Origin: an uncultured Clostridia bacterium
GTDB taxonomy: Bacteria > Bacillota > Clostridia > Christensenellales > Aristaeellaceae
Direction of reading: 5' to 3'
Assembly: GCA_934675735.1 (NCBI GenBank)
Contig: CAKURR010000005.1
Location: forward strand, 59,097-123,096
Length of the DNA: 64,000 nt
Positions 39,239 to 47,455 of the stretch are shown piece by piece. The translations under genes were made by a program, and so were the position numbers. The stretch's first letter is position 1; the number at the start of each line of letters is the position of its first letter. The notes beneath the pieces were generated by a model, which was not told where the DNA came from, made no database searches, and was given only the letters and a program-made list of their open reading frames with translations.

Positions 39239-41554
39239 ATGAAAAAGATTCTTTCCATTTTGTTTGCGCTGGCTCTGATGCTGGGCGCGGCGGCGCTGGC
39301 GGAGGGCAACGTGACCATCGCCGTGCAGGGCATGAACGACTTTAAGGACTACATCCAGAGCATGATCGTCTACGGCGACAAGCTGCTGCTTTCCAGCTGG
39401 GACGCGCTGTATACCTGGGACAACGCGACCCGAAAGCTGACCGAGGCAGAGGGTTACAACGAGCTTGAAAGCACGCTGATCGGCGACGACGAGAACCCCG
39501 GCGTGCTGGATTTAAGCGACGGCGATTACGCCTATCTGGACGGCAACCTCTACATCGTCGGCGATAAGCTTTACCGCATGGCGACCATTACCGATGCGGA
39601 CGGCAACGCGAGCAACCAACTCGTCGAGCTGCTGATTGGCGACGACGGCGCGCTGTCGCTGGGCGAGGTGATCGACCTGGGCGACGCGCTCTGCGTCACC
39701 GAAAGCTATGACGATCAGACATATACCTACACCCGCAACCTGAACAACCCGTGTTCTTTCGGCAATACGCTCTATGCGCTCTCCTATGGCGACGAGCTGG
39801 AGCTGCTGGCGCTGAACCTCGAGGATGAGACCGTGGAGACGCTGACGCTCGACGTGGACGGCGACGTGCAGAGCATCGCGCCCTACACCGAGGGCAAGCT
39901 GCTGATGATTGTCAACAACTACGACACAGACCCCATCACCACCACCCTCTGTCTGTATGACATCGAAAGCGAAGAGGCGGTCGAGCTGGGCGCGCTGCCG
40001 ACGATTGATTATGACACGCCCTCCGGCATCGCCTATGACGCGGCGCGCGGCAAGCTGTATTATGTGCTCTCCGGCAGCGTTTGGCGCATGGACGTCAGCG
40101 AGGACGGTCTCGGCGAGCCGGAGGAGTTCGGCGACATGCCGCTGACCTATGCGAGCGGCAACGGCGTGGTATACGGCGATTTGTATGTGCTGGCCAGCTA
40201 TGACGCGGTCGTCGGCCGCGACGTGACGCTCGACAAGCTGCCCGCCCAGCGCCTGCGCGTGGCCAACGGCGGCTATGAGGACGCCATCGGCAAGGCGTAT
40301 TACACCTTCACCGACAAGCATCCGGAATACATGGTCTCCATCTCCAACACGCTCAACTCGGATACCCTGCTGCAAAGCATGATGAACCGCGATTCCTCCG
40401 TGGATATCTACACCCTCTCTGGCACGGACAGCGCGTTCTCCGCCCTGATGAACCGCGGCTTTCTGGCTGAGCTGGAGAGCAATCAGTCCCTCGCCGACGC
40501 GGTGAACGGGATGTATGATTACCTGAAGGATTACGTCACGAAGGACGGCCACATCTACGCCCTGCCGATGTCCGGTTATGTAGATATCATGAACATCAAT
40601 ACCAAGCTGCTGACCGAGAAGCTGGGCTACGACGTGCCGACCTCGTGGATCGGGCTGTTTAACATTCTGGCTGATATCTCAAGCAACAAGAAGCTTGAGG
40701 AAACGCCGGAGGTCATGATTTCAGATATGGGCTACGCCAAGGACGAGTTCCGCAGCCAGCTGTTCTTTGCGATGCTAAACGATTATTTCACCTGGCTGGA
40801 CGCGGGCGAGGAAAACCTGACGCGCGGCACGCAGGCGCTGCTCGATCTCTGCGCGGCGTATGAAGCCATCGACTGGGATAACCTCGGTCTGCGCGAGGAG
40901 GACGACTCCGAGGACGGCGGCAGCATCATGGCTGATTACAGCTATGACAACGTGCTGCTGGAGTGGTCGAACCTGAGCCTGTATAACTACGCCGGCTCGA
41001 GCGAGAATCAGGCGAAGCCGGTCGCGCTTGCCATCGTGGAGGGCGAAAAGCCGCTGCTCGGCCAGAACGTGACCTTTGCATTCGTCAATCCGTTCTCCGA
41101 GCACAAGGACGAGGCCATCGAGTATCTGGCCGACGCATGGGCGATGGAGGCGCAGGAAAACCGGATCATGTTCAGCCCGGAGATGAACGAGCCGGTGCTG
41201 AACGAATATTACGAGGAGAATCTCAAGAGCATCAACAGCTCGATCGCCGACTTGCAGAAAACGCTGGACAAGACCGAAAACGAGGAGGCCCGCGAGTCGC
41301 TGCAAAACGATCTGGATTCCATGAAGGAATGGCTGACTGAATACGAGCAGAGCGGCAAATACAGCATCACCCCGGATCAGATCGAAAACTACCGTGCGTT
41401 CGGCGACAACATGACCGTGCAGCAGAGTAGCCTTTGGGCGATGGACGACGGCACGAGCCAGGTGCAGCAGTATCTCGACGGCGCGATGACCGCAAAGCAG
41501 CTGGCCGACGCGCTGGAAAAGACGCTGCAAATGCAGAAGCTGGAGGGCAACTAA
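39239..41554 (+). CDS. beta-propeller/extracellular solute-binding fusion protein
   Basis: This 771-residue secreted protein has a signal peptide ending ALA (about 21). Residues 25-325 are repeated short beta blades with patterns such as VYGDKLLLSSWDALYTWD, LDGNLYIVGDKLYRM, YDAARGKLYYVLSGSVWRMD and VVYGDLYVLASYD, typical of a beta-propeller. From about 330 on there is a family 1 solute-binding fold (AIGKAYYTFTDKHPEYMVSI, VDIYTLSGTD, LPMSGYVDIMNINTKLL, LGQNVTFAFVNPFSEHKDEAIEYL) with a coiled-coil insertion (640-700). Two importer permeases follow, so the second half probably delivers a ligand to them. The propeller may capture a polymer or sense it. This combination is unusual. Confidence 0.8.
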   Translation: MKKILSILFALALMLGAAALAEGNVTIAVQGMNDFKDYIQSMIVYGDKLLLSSWDALYTWDNATRKLTEAEGYNELESTLIGDDENPGVLDLSDGDYAYLDGNLYIVGDKLYRMATITDADGNASNQLVELLIGDDGALSLGEVIDLGDALCVTESYDDQTYTYTRNLNNPCSFGNTLYALSYGDELELLALNLEDETVETLTLDVDGDVQSIAPYTEGKLLMIVNNYDTDPITTTLCLYDIESEEAVELGALPTIDYDTPSGIAYDAARGKLYYVLSGSVWRMDVSEDGLGEPEEFGDMPLTYASGNGVVYGDLYVLASYDAVVGRDVTLDKLPAQRLRVANGGYEDAIGKAYYTFTDKHPEYMVSISNTLNSDTLLQSMMNRDSSVDIYTLSGTDSAFSALMNRGFLAELESNQSLADAVNGMYDYLKDYVTKDGHIYALPMSGYVDIMNINTKLLTEKLGYDVPTSWIGLFNILADISSNKKLEETPEVMISDMGYAKDEFRSQLFFAMLNDYFTWLDAGEENLTRGTQALLDLCAAYEAIDWDNLGLREEDDSEDGGSIMADYSYDNVLLEWSNLSLYNYAGSSENQAKPVALAIVEGEKPLLGQNVTFAFVNPFSEHKDEAIEYLADAWAMEAQENRIMFSPEMNEPVLNEYYEENLKSINSSIADLQKTLDKTENEEARESLQNDLDSMKEWLTEYEQSGKYSITPDQIENYRAFGDNMTVQQSSLWAMDDGTSQVQQYLDGAMTAKQLADALEKTLQMQKLEGN

Positions 41555-41560
41555 ACCCGC

Positions 41561-42415
41561 ATGTTTGAAAAGAAAAAATCCGTCTGGCTGTTTCTGCTGC
41601 CCGGGCTTGCGATGCTGATGATTTTCTACATCGTGCCCTTTTTCAGCGGCATTGGGTACAGCCTGACGGACGGAAGCTATAAAAACGTGTTTGTCGGCCT
41701 GCAAAACTATCGGGATTTGTGGCAAAACAGCATGTTTCTGCTGGGGCTGAAAAACACGATGGAGCTGTCGCTCATCTGCGCGCCGCTGCTGTGGGTACTC
41801 TCGTTTCTGCTGGCCAGCGCGCTGAGCGCGATCAAGCCCTTCGGCGGGTTCTTCCGCTCGAGCGTGCTGATGCCGTATCTGACGCCGTCCTCCGCGATTC
41901 TGCTGGTGTGGCTGGTGATTTTCGATTACGGCGGGCCGGTAAACCGCGTGCTCGAGGCGCTGGGCATGGCGCGGGTGATGTGGCTGACCAGCGGCGCGCT
42001 GCGCCTGCCGGTCGTGCTGATGTTCCTTTGGAAGAATTTGGGCTTCTGCCTGATTATCTTCCTGGCGGCGCTGCAATCCATCCCCCAGCCGCTGTATGAA
42101 TACGCGCAGCTGGAAGGCGCGGGCTTTTTCACCCGCGCTTTCCGCATTACGCTGCCGATGATTACGCCGACGGCGTTTCTGGTGTTCGTGCTGGCGTGGA
42201 TTAACGCGTTCAAAATCTTCAAAGAGGTGTATTTCATCGCGGGCGCGTATCCGGATTATTCGGTTTACACCCTGCAAAACTATATGAACAACATGTTCGG
42301 CAAGCTGAATTATCAACTGGTGACGGCCGCGGCCTATTCCTTTGGCCTGATTGTGTTTGCGCTGTTCGGCGCGCTGTTCTTCCTGCAGAAGCGGGCGGCG
42401 CGCGGACTGAATTGA
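41561..42415 (+). CDS. sugar-type ABC transporter permease 1
   Basis: This 284-residue protein has six helices, starts MFEKKKSVWLFLLPGLAMLMIFYIVPF as MalF/UgpA-type permeases do, and has the EAA-like loop YEYAQLEGAGFFTRAFRITLP (about 180-200; the Ala-Ala is Ala-Gln). It starts 6 nt after the fusion protein. It pairs with the next permease. No ATPase is present in the operon. Confidence 0.9.
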   Translation: MFEKKKSVWLFLLPGLAMLMIFYIVPFFSGIGYSLTDGSYKNVFVGLQNYRDLWQNSMFLLGLKNTMELSLICAPLLWVLSFLLASALSAIKPFGGFFRSSVLMPYLTPSSAILLVWLVIFDYGGPVNRVLEALGMARVMWLTSGALRLPVVLMFLWKNLGFCLIIFLAALQSIPQPLYEYAQLEGAGFFTRAFRITLPMITPTAFLVFVLAWINAFKIFKEVYFIAGAYPDYSVYTLQNYMNNMFGKLNYQLVTAAAYSFGLIVFALFGALFFLQKRAARGLN

Positions 42416-42425
42416 GGTGAGGCGG

Positions 42426-43304
42426 ATGGAAAAACAAAAGCTTCGCCCGATGCATATCAAACGAAAGCATATCCCCGCGCGGCTGCTGCTGTCGCTTGCG
42501 GCGGTTATCATTCTGCTGCCGGTGGTGCTGACGGCGCTGTATTCCTTCTTTTCCCCGAACGAAATCAAGGCGTTCATGCAGACGCGCGGCAGCTTCGACG
42601 CGGCGAGCCTGATGGAAATCAAGCTGTCGCCAAACATGTTTTCCCTCAGCCAGTATTATAAAATTCTGATTGAGGATATGACGATTCTGCGCTACTTCGT
42701 CAATTCGGCGATGTATACCGCGGCGATTCTCTTCGGGCAGGCGCTGTTCATTCCGGCGATGGCCTACGCGCTCTCCCGTTTCAAGTTCCGCGGGCGGGAC
42801 GCGCTGTTCTTCGTCGTGATTATGCTGATGCTTCTGCCGTTTCAGGTGACGATGGTGCCCAACGTCATCACCCTGCGCGCGATGGGGCTGCTGGATACCG
42901 TTTGGGCGATTATTCTGCCGATGACGGTCGCGCCGTTTTACATCTTTCTGCTTCGGCAGTACATGGTCGGCCTGCCGGGCGAAATGCTCGAGGCGGCGCA
43001 GATTGACGGCGCGGGCACGTTCCGCTGCTTCATTCATGTGGTGCTGCCCGTCTGCCGGCCGATCCTCGGCGCGGCGGTGGCGCTCTCGTTTGCCGATTGC
43101 TGGAATCTGGTCGAGCAGCCGCTGACCTACCTGACCACGCGCACGGAGCTGTATCCGCTCTCCGTGGTCTTTAACCAGCTGACCCAGCAGAGTACGGGCG
43201 TGGAGTTTGCGGGCGCGGCGCTGTATACCCTGCCCGCGCTGCTGATTTATCTGTATTTCCAAAACGATATTCTGGAAGGCGTTCAGCTTACGGAACTCAA
43301 GTAA
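42426..43304 (+). CDS. sugar-type ABC transporter permease 2
   Basis: This 292-residue protein has six helices, EAA loop LEAAQIDGAGTFRCFIHVVLP (about 189-209), and belongs to the MalG/UgpE group. The ATG at 42426 is preferred because GAGGTGA lies 5 nt upstream; a GTG at 42417 overlaps that site. It has an extended first outside loop (about 45-75: NEIKAFMQTRGSFDAASLMEIKL) compared with common MalG proteins, possibly contacting the propeller fusion. Confidence 0.9.
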   Translation: MEKQKLRPMHIKRKHIPARLLLSLAAVIILLPVVLTALYSFFSPNEIKAFMQTRGSFDAASLMEIKLSPNMFSLSQYYKILIEDMTILRYFVNSAMYTAAILFGQALFIPAMAYALSRFKFRGRDALFFVVIMLMLLPFQVTMVPNVITLRAMGLLDTVWAIILPMTVAPFYIFLLRQYMVGLPGEMLEAAQIDGAGTFRCFIHVVLPVCRPILGAAVALSFADCWNLVEQPLTYLTTRTELYPLSVVFNQLTQQSTGVEFAGAALYTLPALLIYLYFQNDILEGVQLTELK

Positions 43305-43319
43305 AGGAAGAAAACGACG

Positions 43320-44654
43320 ATGAAAAAAATGGCCATCAAGGGACTGGTCGCATTGGCGGCGGTTGTCGCCCTGTGCATGTTCTTTTCGGGCACGATTAAA
43401 ACCATTTCAACCGCCAAGGTCAAGCTGGTGACCGCCAAACAGGGCAAGCTGGAGGAAGAAATCAAGCTGAGCGGCAATCTCACCTTCACTAAAACGGAGG
43501 ATGTGAAGCTGACGCTCGCCTCCGACCAGAGCGTGACGATTAAGCGCGTGCGCGTGGCGAAGGGGCGCAAGGTTTCGGCGGGCGACGTGCTCTTTGAAGC
43601 GGAGGTCTCCGGCTATGACAGGGAGATGGAAAGCCTGCGCGGCGAATACGAAACCGCGCAGAAGGATTTGATGGAGCTGGAACGCAAAAACGGCGACGTG
43701 CGGCTCAAGCGCACCGAGGAAATCTGGGTGGAGGCGTATGACGCGCTGGCGCAGAGCAAGGACGACCTGATGAACGCGCAGACGCAGCTGGAGGTCGCCG
43801 CCAAGCTGGCGGGCGTGACGCTGACGGGCGGCCGCCTGCCGACAGACGAGCAGGATGAAACCCTGCTGGAAGCGCAGAAGGCCGTGGACGCGGCGCAGAC
43901 CGCGCAAGACGAGGCGCAGAAGAAGTTTAACAGCGCCAACCGACTGGGCATCAGCGAAAACGTCATCAGCTATATCACCCAGAGCCGCACGCTGAACGAA
44001 AAGCTGGCCGCGGCACAGGAGAAAATCACTGCGCTCGATGTGCTGGCCGGGCAGGCCGGGCAGGTGACCGCGCCGCACGACGGATACGTCGTGGAAATCA
44101 ACGTCAAGGCGGGCGACACCTACGACGGCAAGACCGCCGCCATCGTCATCAGCGCCGAGGACGGCGACGCGGTGCTCCGCGCGGATACGAGCAAGATTGA
44201 AAAGAAAATCGACAAGGGCACGCAGGTGACCGTCAAGCGCGACAACGACAAGACGCTGAGCAAAAAGGTCACGGACAGCGGCGTAGACGAAGAGGGCAAG
44301 CGCTATATCGACGTGAAGCTGACCGACAAGGATATCAGCAGCCTGGGCGGCGGCGCGGCGCTGCTTTCCGCCGCGACGGAGATGACCGCCAGCTACCGCG
44401 CGACAACCTCCACCACGCTGCTCCCCGCCAGCGCCGTTCGCGGCAGCGGCGACAGCCGATACGTCTACATTGTAAATGAGGAAAGCAACGCCCTCGGCCA
44501 GCGCGTGCTCAAGGTCAAAAAGCAGGATGTAAAGGTGCTCTCCGAGGTCGGCAGCACGGTCTCCGTTCAGGATGATTTGAGCCGCCAGCGCGTGGCCTAT
44601 ATGGAGGATCGCACCATCAGCGACGGTTCCGAGGTCATGGTCTATGGAGAATAA
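43320..44654 (+). CDS. membrane-anchored HlyD-like adaptor with coiled coil
   Basis: This 444-residue protein has an N-terminal membrane helix (about 5-25). A first half lipoyl motif is at 70-92 (VTIKRVRVAKGRKVSAGDVLFEA), a long helical hairpin at 95-240, and the second half VTAPHDGYVVEINVKAGDTYDGKTAAIVI (about 250-280). A beta-barrel and a C-terminal domain follow. The order matches MacA/HlyD adaptors. The following MacB-like permease overlaps it by 11 bp, the normal macAB pairing, but no ATPase gene is adjacent. Confidence 0.85.
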   Translation: MKKMAIKGLVALAAVVALCMFFSGTIKTISTAKVKLVTAKQGKLEEEIKLSGNLTFTKTEDVKLTLASDQSVTIKRVRVAKGRKVSAGDVLFEAEVSGYDREMESLRGEYETAQKDLMELERKNGDVRLKRTEEIWVEAYDALAQSKDDLMNAQTQLEVAAKLAGVTLTGGRLPTDEQDETLLEAQKAVDAAQTAQDEAQKKFNSANRLGISENVISYITQSRTLNEKLAAAQEKITALDVLAGQAGQVTAPHDGYVVEINVKAGDTYDGKTAAIVISAEDGDAVLRADTSKIEKKIDKGTQVTVKRDNDKTLSKKVTDSGVDEEGKRYIDVKLTDKDISSLGGGAALLSAATEMTASYRATTSTTLLPASAVRGSGDSRYVYIVNEESNALGQRVLKVKKQDVKVLSEVGSTVSVQDDLSRQRVAYMEDRTISDGSEVMVYGE

Positions 44655-45819
44655 GAAAAAGCGTCGGGGCACGCCCGCGCTTTTGCTGGGGCTTGCGCTG
44701 ACGGTCTGCGGCGCGGCGCTGCTGACGCTTTCGGGCGGGCGGCTGGAATACATCCTGCCCGCGCCGACGGCGACGAGCGAGGGCGGCGAGCTGAACGCGC
44801 TGTATGAGGAGGCGCAGAAGCAGCTTGCTTCCATCGCGGATTCCGTCACGGCGAGCGCGGTCGGCGCGCGGGTGCAGGGAGTTACCCTCTCGACGGAAAC
44901 GCAGAACGCGCAGACGACGGTTTACGCCGTCGGCTCGGGGTATTTCGACGCAGTGCATGAAACGCTGCTCGACGGGCGGCTCATCAGCGAAGCGGATGTG
45001 AAGCGCGCGGAGGACGCGATTGTCATCGACGAAAGCACGGCGCTTTCCTTCTTCGCGGGGGATGAGCCTGTGGGCAAAACCGTGACGCTGGACGGGATGA
45101 ATTATGAGGTCGCGGGCGTCATCAAGACGAGCCGACGGCTAGGCGAGACGGATGAGCACGTGGCCTACATCCCCATTACGGCGGCGAGCGCTAACGCGCT
45201 GGCCATGCAGACCGTCGAGCTTATCGCCAAAACGGCGGACAAGACGACGGGCAGCGCCATCTTGATGGAAAACACGCTCAGAACGTGGCGGAGCGGCGGC
45301 AGTTTTTACAACTACGACAAGCTGACGCTCGGCGCGGTGATGCCGCTGCGGTGGATGATTTTGTTTGCGGGCGTCGCGCTGCTGCTGAGTCTGGTCAGCC
45401 GCCTGAATGCGGCGGCGTGGGGGCGGGTTTGTTATTATGCCGACCAACTCAAGACGCGCTACGCGCGGGACATGCTCGGCGGCATGATGGGCAGCGTGCT
45501 GCTGGCGCTGCTGGGGTATGCGGCGCTGGCGGGCGCGGCGTTTGCGCTGGCGAAGTTTTCCATCGACCCGCTGTATGTGTTCACGGAGTGGGTGCCCGAG
45601 GTGCTGGTGGAGCTTTCTTCCATCGCCAAGCGCTTCTGGTCGCTGAACGACGCGAACGCGGCGGCGGTGCGCTGTGTCAGCCGCAATTACTGCGTGCTGG
45701 AAACGGGGCGCGGGCTGCTGCGCTGGGGACTTCTGGCGCTGCTGCTGGGCGCATGGATGAACGGCGTGCCGTTTTTCGCCAAGCGTGTGAAGATGCCGGA
45801 AATCAATAAAGAACGATAA
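44644..45819 (+). CDS. MacB/FtsX-like ABC permease without local ATPase
   Basis: This 391-residue protein has one N-terminal helix (about 12-28), a large outside domain (40-230, with TVTLDGMNYEVAGVIKTSRRLGETDEHVAYIPI like the MacB core), then three helices (about 239-257, 277-303, 358-376). This is the MacB four-helix topology. The usual FtsX sequence motifs are weak. MacB-type permeases need an ATPase domain or partner, and none is encoded nearby. The operon ends here at a terminator. Confidence 0.75.
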   Translation: MENKKKRRGTPALLLGLALTVCGAALLTLSGGRLEYILPAPTATSEGGELNALYEEAQKQLASIADSVTASAVGARVQGVTLSTETQNAQTTVYAVGSGYFDAVHETLLDGRLISEADVKRAEDAIVIDESTALSFFAGDEPVGKTVTLDGMNYEVAGVIKTSRRLGETDEHVAYIPITAASANALAMQTVELIAKTADKTTGSAILMENTLRTWRSGGSFYNYDKLTLGAVMPLRWMILFAGVALLLSLVSRLNAAAWGRVCYYADQLKTRYARDMLGGMMGSVLLALLGYAALAGAAFALAKFSIDPLYVFTEWVPEVLVELSSIAKRFWSLNDANAAAVRCVSRNYCVLETGRGLLRWGLLALLLGAWMNGVPFFAKRVKMPEINKER

Positions 45820-45820
45820 A

Positions 45821-45854
45821 AAAGGGTACTTTCGGATTGCGAAAGTACTCTTTT
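45821..45854 (+). terminator. terminator of the secreted-protein operon
   Basis: AAAGGGTACTTTCG (45821-45834) pairs with CGAAAGTACTCTTTT (45840-45854). The transposase remnant's stop codon overlaps it on the other strand. Confidence 0.85.
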
Positions 45855-46190
45855 ACGATAATAAGCAGCTTTTCAAGCAGGCAAAGAAGTCCATTTCTGT
45901 TCTTCCATGTTGCCAGCTTTTTTTAATTTCAGATGCAAATAAGAGGGTAAGCTGAGAAGTCACCCTCGCTAATCCTCTAAGTTGCGTATATCTCATACCA
46001 TGCTGTTCTTTAGCACGTGCAAAGACTCTTTCAATCGTTTGCTTGCGTTCTGCATAAATCTTTTTGTATTGCGGAGTATGGCGGTAATCCTCAGCTTTTT
46101 CCATATATTCAGCCTAAACATGACGGGTTACAACCTTTTGGCAGTTCCGATTTTGAGTGCATCATCGCATATTTTGAGCAGATAGCAGGA
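45853..46190 (-). pseudogene. decayed IS1182-type transposase, C-terminal part
   Basis: The longest open stretch (83 codons, from the complement of 46104) reads KKIYAERKQTIERVFARAKEQHGMRYTQLRG, the DDE-domain end of IS1182-family transposases. The catalytic Glu is in the TIERVF segment. Upstream in the same frame CTQNRNCQKVVTRHV is followed by a TAG where the family usually has Trp, and another stop lies further upstream, so it is a pseudogene. The catalytic first half is absent. No clear terminal inverted repeats were seen. Confidence 0.85.
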
Positions 46191-46219
46191 TTACTGTTGA
46201 TACAGTTCATAGACTTGGC

Positions 46220-46299
46220 GGTTGTATCAGTTATAACCGATACGATTTCAGAGAACAGCGATTGTATCAAGTATAATCGATACGATTTCAGAGAGCGGC
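46220..46299. repeat. two tandem 40-nt repeats with GTATC..GATAC dyads
   Basis: The units 46220-46259 and 46260-46299 agree at 34 of 40 positions, both with TTGTATCA, CGATACGATTTCAGAGA and a GTATC-N10-GATAC inverted repeat. A weaker third piece (TTGATACAG) precedes them. They may be operator sites or ends of the lost insertion sequence. Confidence 0.7.
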
Positions 46300-46321
46300 G
46301 GACGCGCAATATGCGCCCCTG
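46297..46321 (-). repeat. R4 GC palindrome
   Basis: GCGGACGCGCAATATGCGCCCCTGCA is the inverse of the copy at 59525 (TAGGGGCGCGCATTGCGCG). It is one of four such short palindromes. Confidence 0.6.
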
Positions 46322-46346
46322 CATTTGGGTTGGGAAGGAACGCGCG

Positions 46347-46494
46347 TTGCAATTTACGGAAGATTCGTTTACAATAGGAAATAGTTTGAACCCATGTATC
46401 GCGTAAGCGATACATGCAGGAGGGAAGGCCGGAAACCTCAGGTTTCCGGTGGGGTCCGGGGCAACGCCCCGGCGTATCCCCAACGCCAAACGAC
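46347..46494 (+). promoter_or_regulatory. promoter and hairpin-chain leader of the rRNA methyltransferase gene
   Basis: TTGCAA (46347-46352), 17 nt, TACAAT (46370-46375). The leader then forms three consecutive hairpins: CATGTATCGC-gtaa-GCGATACATG, CCGGAAACCT-ca-GGTTTCCGG and CCGGGGC-aa-CGCCCCGG. They have the style of the R1/R3 repeats. Confidence 0.65.
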
Positions 46495-46510
46495 GGAGGA
46501 ATCACAGCAT

Positions 46511-47455
46511 ATGACGGATTGGCAGAGCGCGCTGGAAGCGGTCGCGGCGGGTTACGCGCGCGGCACGCTGGAAAAGGATGCGCGCACCATCAGCGAAGCG
46601 TATCGCCTGCGCACGGGCGAGGGCAAGCGGCTTTTGACGAAGGAGAGCGAGGCGGCGGCCTACGCCCTGTCGCGCATGCCCGCGACGGTGGAGGCTGCAA
46701 AGGCCGCGCTGGCTGAAGCGCTGGCGGCGACGGGCTTGTCCCCCAAAACCATGCTCGACTGCGGCGCGGGCACGGGCGCGGTGACGTTTGCGGCCGATGC
46801 GCTGCTGGATTTGGAGCACGCAGTGTGCCTGGAGCGGGAAGCCGCCATGCGCGCCGTCGGCCAAAAGCTTATGGAGCAGGCAGGCGGGATTTGCGCCGAC
46901 TGGGCGGCATGCGACCTGACGGCGGGCGAGCCGCTTCCGCGCGCAGAGATGGTATGCGAGGGCTATATGCTCGGCGAACTGGAAGCGGGTATGCGGCTGC
47001 GCGTGGCCGAAAAGCTGTGGGACGCGTGCGAGAAGCTGCTCGTGCTCATCGAGCCGGGCACGCCGCAGGGCTTCGCCAACCTCCGCGCCGCGCGGGAACG
47101 CCTGACGGCGCTGGGCGCTTTCGTCGCAGCGCCGTGCCCCGAAGGGAGCGAAACCTGCCCAATGAAGGGAGAAAACTGGTGCCACTTCGCCGTGCGCGTG
47201 CAGCGGACAAGGCTGCATAAGGCGCTCAAAGGCGGCGACGCGCCGTATGAGGATGAAAAATTCTGCTATCTGGCCCTGACACGGGAGAAGCCGGGCAATC
47301 CCTGCCGCGCGCGGCTGCTCCGCCACGCGCAAATCGGCCCGGGGCGGATTCTGATGCCCGTCTGCGAAAATGGCGCGGAAAAGACGCTGACGGTCACAAA
47401 AAAAGACCCGCTTTGGAAGCGGGCCAGGAAAATCAAGTGGGGCGAACGGGTTTAA
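46511..47455 (+). CDS. Rsm22-type ribosomal methyltransferase
   Basis: This 314-residue protein has a helical N-terminal region, motif I LDCGAGTGAVTFAA (about 83-96) of class I SAM methyltransferases and GYMLGELE. A Cys cluster CPEGSETCPMKGENWCHF (about 213-230) is the hallmark of the Rsm22 family, whose mitochondrial members act on the small ribosomal subunit and may bind an iron-sulfur cluster. In bacteria the target is not established. The ATG at 46511 follows CGGAGGA. Its 3' end overlaps the convergent ECF gene by 4 nt. Confidence 0.85.
   Translation: MTDWQSALEAVAAGYARGTLEKDARTISEAYRLRTGEGKRLLTKESEAAAYALSRMPATVEAAKAALAEALAATGLSPKTMLDCGAGTGAVTFAADALLDLEHAVCLEREAAMRAVGQKLMEQAGGICADWAACDLTAGEPLPRAEMVCEGYMLGELEAGMRLRVAEKLWDACEKLLVLIEPGTPQGFANLRAARERLTALGAFVAAPCPEGSETCPMKGENWCHFAVRVQRTRLHKALKGGDAPYEDEKFCYLALTREKPGNPCRARLLRHAQIGPGRILMPVCENGAEKTLTVTKKDPLWKRARKIKWGERV
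47397..47424 (-). terminator. terminator of the ECF gene inside the opposing coding sequence
   Basis: On the minus strand GCCCGCTT-cca-AAGCGGGTC is followed by seven T (complement of 47397-47404). It lies within the last codons of the Rsm22-type gene. Confidence 0.7.

Noticed and set aside
45853..46104. The 83-codon frame as an active small gene
   Set aside because: It is the tail of an IS1182-type transposase with in-frame stops upstream, so a pseudogene.
46220..46299. Tandem 40-nt repeats as a possible CRISPR array
   Set aside because: The units are directly adjacent with no variable spacers, and no cas gene is present.
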